64,000 nt of DNA from Holdemania massiliensis AP2 (GTDB taxonomy: Bacteria; Bacillota_I; Bacilli_A; Erysipelotrichales; Erysipelotrichaceae): positions 760,290-824,289 of the forward strand of contig NZ_HE998567.1 in the NCBI RefSeq assembly GCF_000327285.1, written 5' to 3'. Of this stretch, positions 62,892-64,000 are shown in pieces (the first letter of the stretch is position 1; each line of letters starts with the position of its first letter). The position numbers were made by a program, and so were the translations under genes. The notes under the pieces are model-generated. The model saw nothing but the letters and a program-made list of their open reading frames with translations. It did no database searches and had not been told where the DNA came from.

Positions 62892-63992
62892 TTAATTCAC
62901 TGCAATGTGATTCTTTCCACAGGCCTTCGCACAATACAGCGCCTCATCGGCATGTCGGAAACTCTGCAGCGCGGATTCTCCGCCCTGATGTTGATGAATG
63001 CCCAGGCTGATCGTCATCGACAGCTGCGGAAACCGTGTTTTCATCCGCTGATGAAAGCGTTCCTGAAGCTTCCGCATCTGGTTCTCTGCTTCTTCGTTGT
63101 CCGTGTCGCTCAGCACCAGACAAAATTCATCACCGCCGAAACGATACGCTGTCCCCTTTCCACAGGCTTCATTCAGCAGGCTTCCCAATTCACTTAATAC
63201 CTGATCCCCGTTGAGATGACCGAGCTGATCATTGATTTGTTTGAAATCATCAATATCCAGCAAAACCAGAACATAGTTTCGCTGCATTTCCAAGTCTTCA
63301 AAGCACCGGTTCAGTGCGCTGCGGCTGCCCACTCCCGTTAAGGCATCATGGCTGACCTTCTGCTGCAGGGAAAACCGTTCCATATCATGCCGGCGGCTGA
63401 TCTGCTGGCGGCGGTGCTGAAACTCCAGAAGCTCCCAGCAAGCGGCAAGCGTTCCGGCCTGAACCAAAAGACAGATCAAAATATCACTGAAATAGTAAGC
63501 TGTGATAATTTTGTCTGGATCCCAGGATGGCATAAACGCACTGAACACACACAGCACCATGCCCAGCACGGCAATCGTCACCGTCAGCCGTTTACGCTCA
63601 TACAAGGTTGTCAGCAGCGTCGGCAGAACAAACATCATATATACGGACGTAAAAGCGCCATGGATGACGGTAATCACAAAGCAAAGCAGCGTCATCGTGA
63701 TTGCCACCATGCGGTCTTTTTGATTTTCTTTCCATTTGGGATTCTCAATGAACTTCCGGCAGCCCAGCACCAGCGCTCCATTGATGACGGTCGGCACCAC
63801 AACATAACGAAGCAGATAAGTTGGTACAGTACAGCTGATCAGCGATGCGGCATCCAAGACAAAGAACAGTAAAATCTCCGCTATCGCCGTCCCGGCAGCC
63901 AAAACAGCGCAGACACGCCAATGCAGATTCCGCCAATAGGTTGAGAGCTGGCGTTCCTGTTTCTGAATTTCAACCAGAACTTTTTCTTCCAC
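62892..63992 (-). CDS. Membrane-bound GGDEF-domain protein (diguanylate cyclase), start may lie outside
   Basis: At least 366 residues. N-terminal half has about six membrane segments (VLAAGTAIAEILLFFVLDAA onwards), then a GGDEF domain (about 205-366) beginning HDALTGVGSRSALNRCFEDL, with LDIDDFKQINDQLGHLNGD and the active site AYRFGGDEFCLVLSD. The catalytic glycine-glycine-aspartate/glutamate set is intact, so synthesis of cyclic di-GMP is likely. GTG at 63992 has no convincing ribosome site, and the frame stays open to the window end, so the true start may be further right. Confidence 0.9.
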   Translation of the reverse strand: MEEKVLVEIQKQERQLSTYWRNLHWRVCAVLAAGTAIAEILLFFVLDAASLISCTVPTYLLRYVVVPTVINGALVLGCRKFIENPKWKENQKDRMVAITMTLLCFVITVIHGAFTSVYMMFVLPTLLTTLYERKRLTVTIAVLGMVLCVFSAFMPSWDPDKIITAYYFSDILICLLVQAGTLAACWELLEFQHRRQQISRRHDMERFSLQQKVSHDALTGVGSRSALNRCFEDLEMQRNYVLVLLDIDDFKQINDQLGHLNGDQVLSELGSLLNEACGKGTAYRFGGDEFCLVLSDTDNEEAENQMRKLQERFHQRMKTRFPQLSMTISLGIHQHQGGESALQSFRHADEALYCAKACGKNHIAVN

Positions 63993-64000
63993 GCCTGAAC

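Overview
The window is a stretch of a Bacillota (Firmicutes) chromosome of moderate GC. Gene content and order resemble a Bacillus-like core: ezrA next to a cysteine desulfurase, rsmD-coaD with ylbJ, polA-mutM-coaE-dnaB-dnaI, pfkA-pyk, mreCD-minCD, and SpoIVFA/SpoIVFB-like genes. EzrA, HrcA/CIRCE, DnaI/DnaB and RNase J fix the phylum, and the ylbJ and spoIVF-like genes suggest a spore-forming ancestry. An Erysipelotrichia-type gut bacterium is my best guess, but that is inference from style and not from a marker alignment. Most genes lie on the minus strand.

Layout. 1-5.3 kb: cysteine desulfurase (cut by the window edge), ezrA, a GNAT acetyltransferase, then rpsD on the plus strand with a long structured leader, a TfoX-C-like protein and a GH25 muramidase. 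5.3-8.9 kb: capG and capF (late steps of UDP-L-FucNAc synthesis, capE absent), followed by an AT-rich scar holding one multiply broken pseudogene and the tail of an IS3-family transposase. 8.9-17.7 kb: a heat-shock cluster hrcA-grpE-dnaK-(polysaccharide deacetylase lipoprotein)-dnaJ plus clpB, with CIRCE operators before hrcA (two) and before clpB (one). 17.8-21.7 kb: ylbJ, a decayed stretch, coaD, rsmD, an unexplained structured RNA candidate, and ftsW. 22-27 kb: def, rnjA, a histidine phosphatase, a frameshifted secreted protein in an AT-rich pocket, and a HAD phosphatase. 27-36 kb: glycolytic pair pfkA-pyk and the replication/repair run polA-mutM-coaE-dnaB-dnaI. 36-40.7 kb: an orphan ZnuA-like lipoprotein without the usual histidine ligands, a SpoIVFA/SpoIVFB-like pair, an AI-2E family permease and a short-chain dehydrogenase.

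40.7-45.5 kb is accessory: a decayed segment, a DUF4143-type AAA ATPase behind five 23-bp direct repeats, and a zinc/cadmium-type P-type ATPase with a histidine-rich linker and an ArsR/SmtB-type operator. 45.5-50.6 kb carries cell-shape and division genes (radC, mreC, mreD, minC, minD; no mreB at this locus) with a SPOR-domain protein and a HAD phosphatase. 50.8-64 kb is metabolic and transport: two tandem paralogous amidohydrolases, a nucleoside hydrolase, a CNNM/CorC-type transporter with a long leader, a 43-residue membrane protein, an MFS (UMF1-like) permease, a zinc-dependent phospholipase C-like protein, a PiT phosphate transporter with its DUF47 partner, a YtcJ-like amidohydrolase, a Nudix hydrolase and a GGDEF protein that may begin beyond the window.

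I saw no rRNA, tRNA, CRISPR array or intact mobile element. The most interesting items are the 23-bp repeat array over the DUF4143 ATPase promoter, the aptamer/antiterminator-like RNA at 20.4 kb, the rpsD leader, and the orphan ZnuA-like protein.
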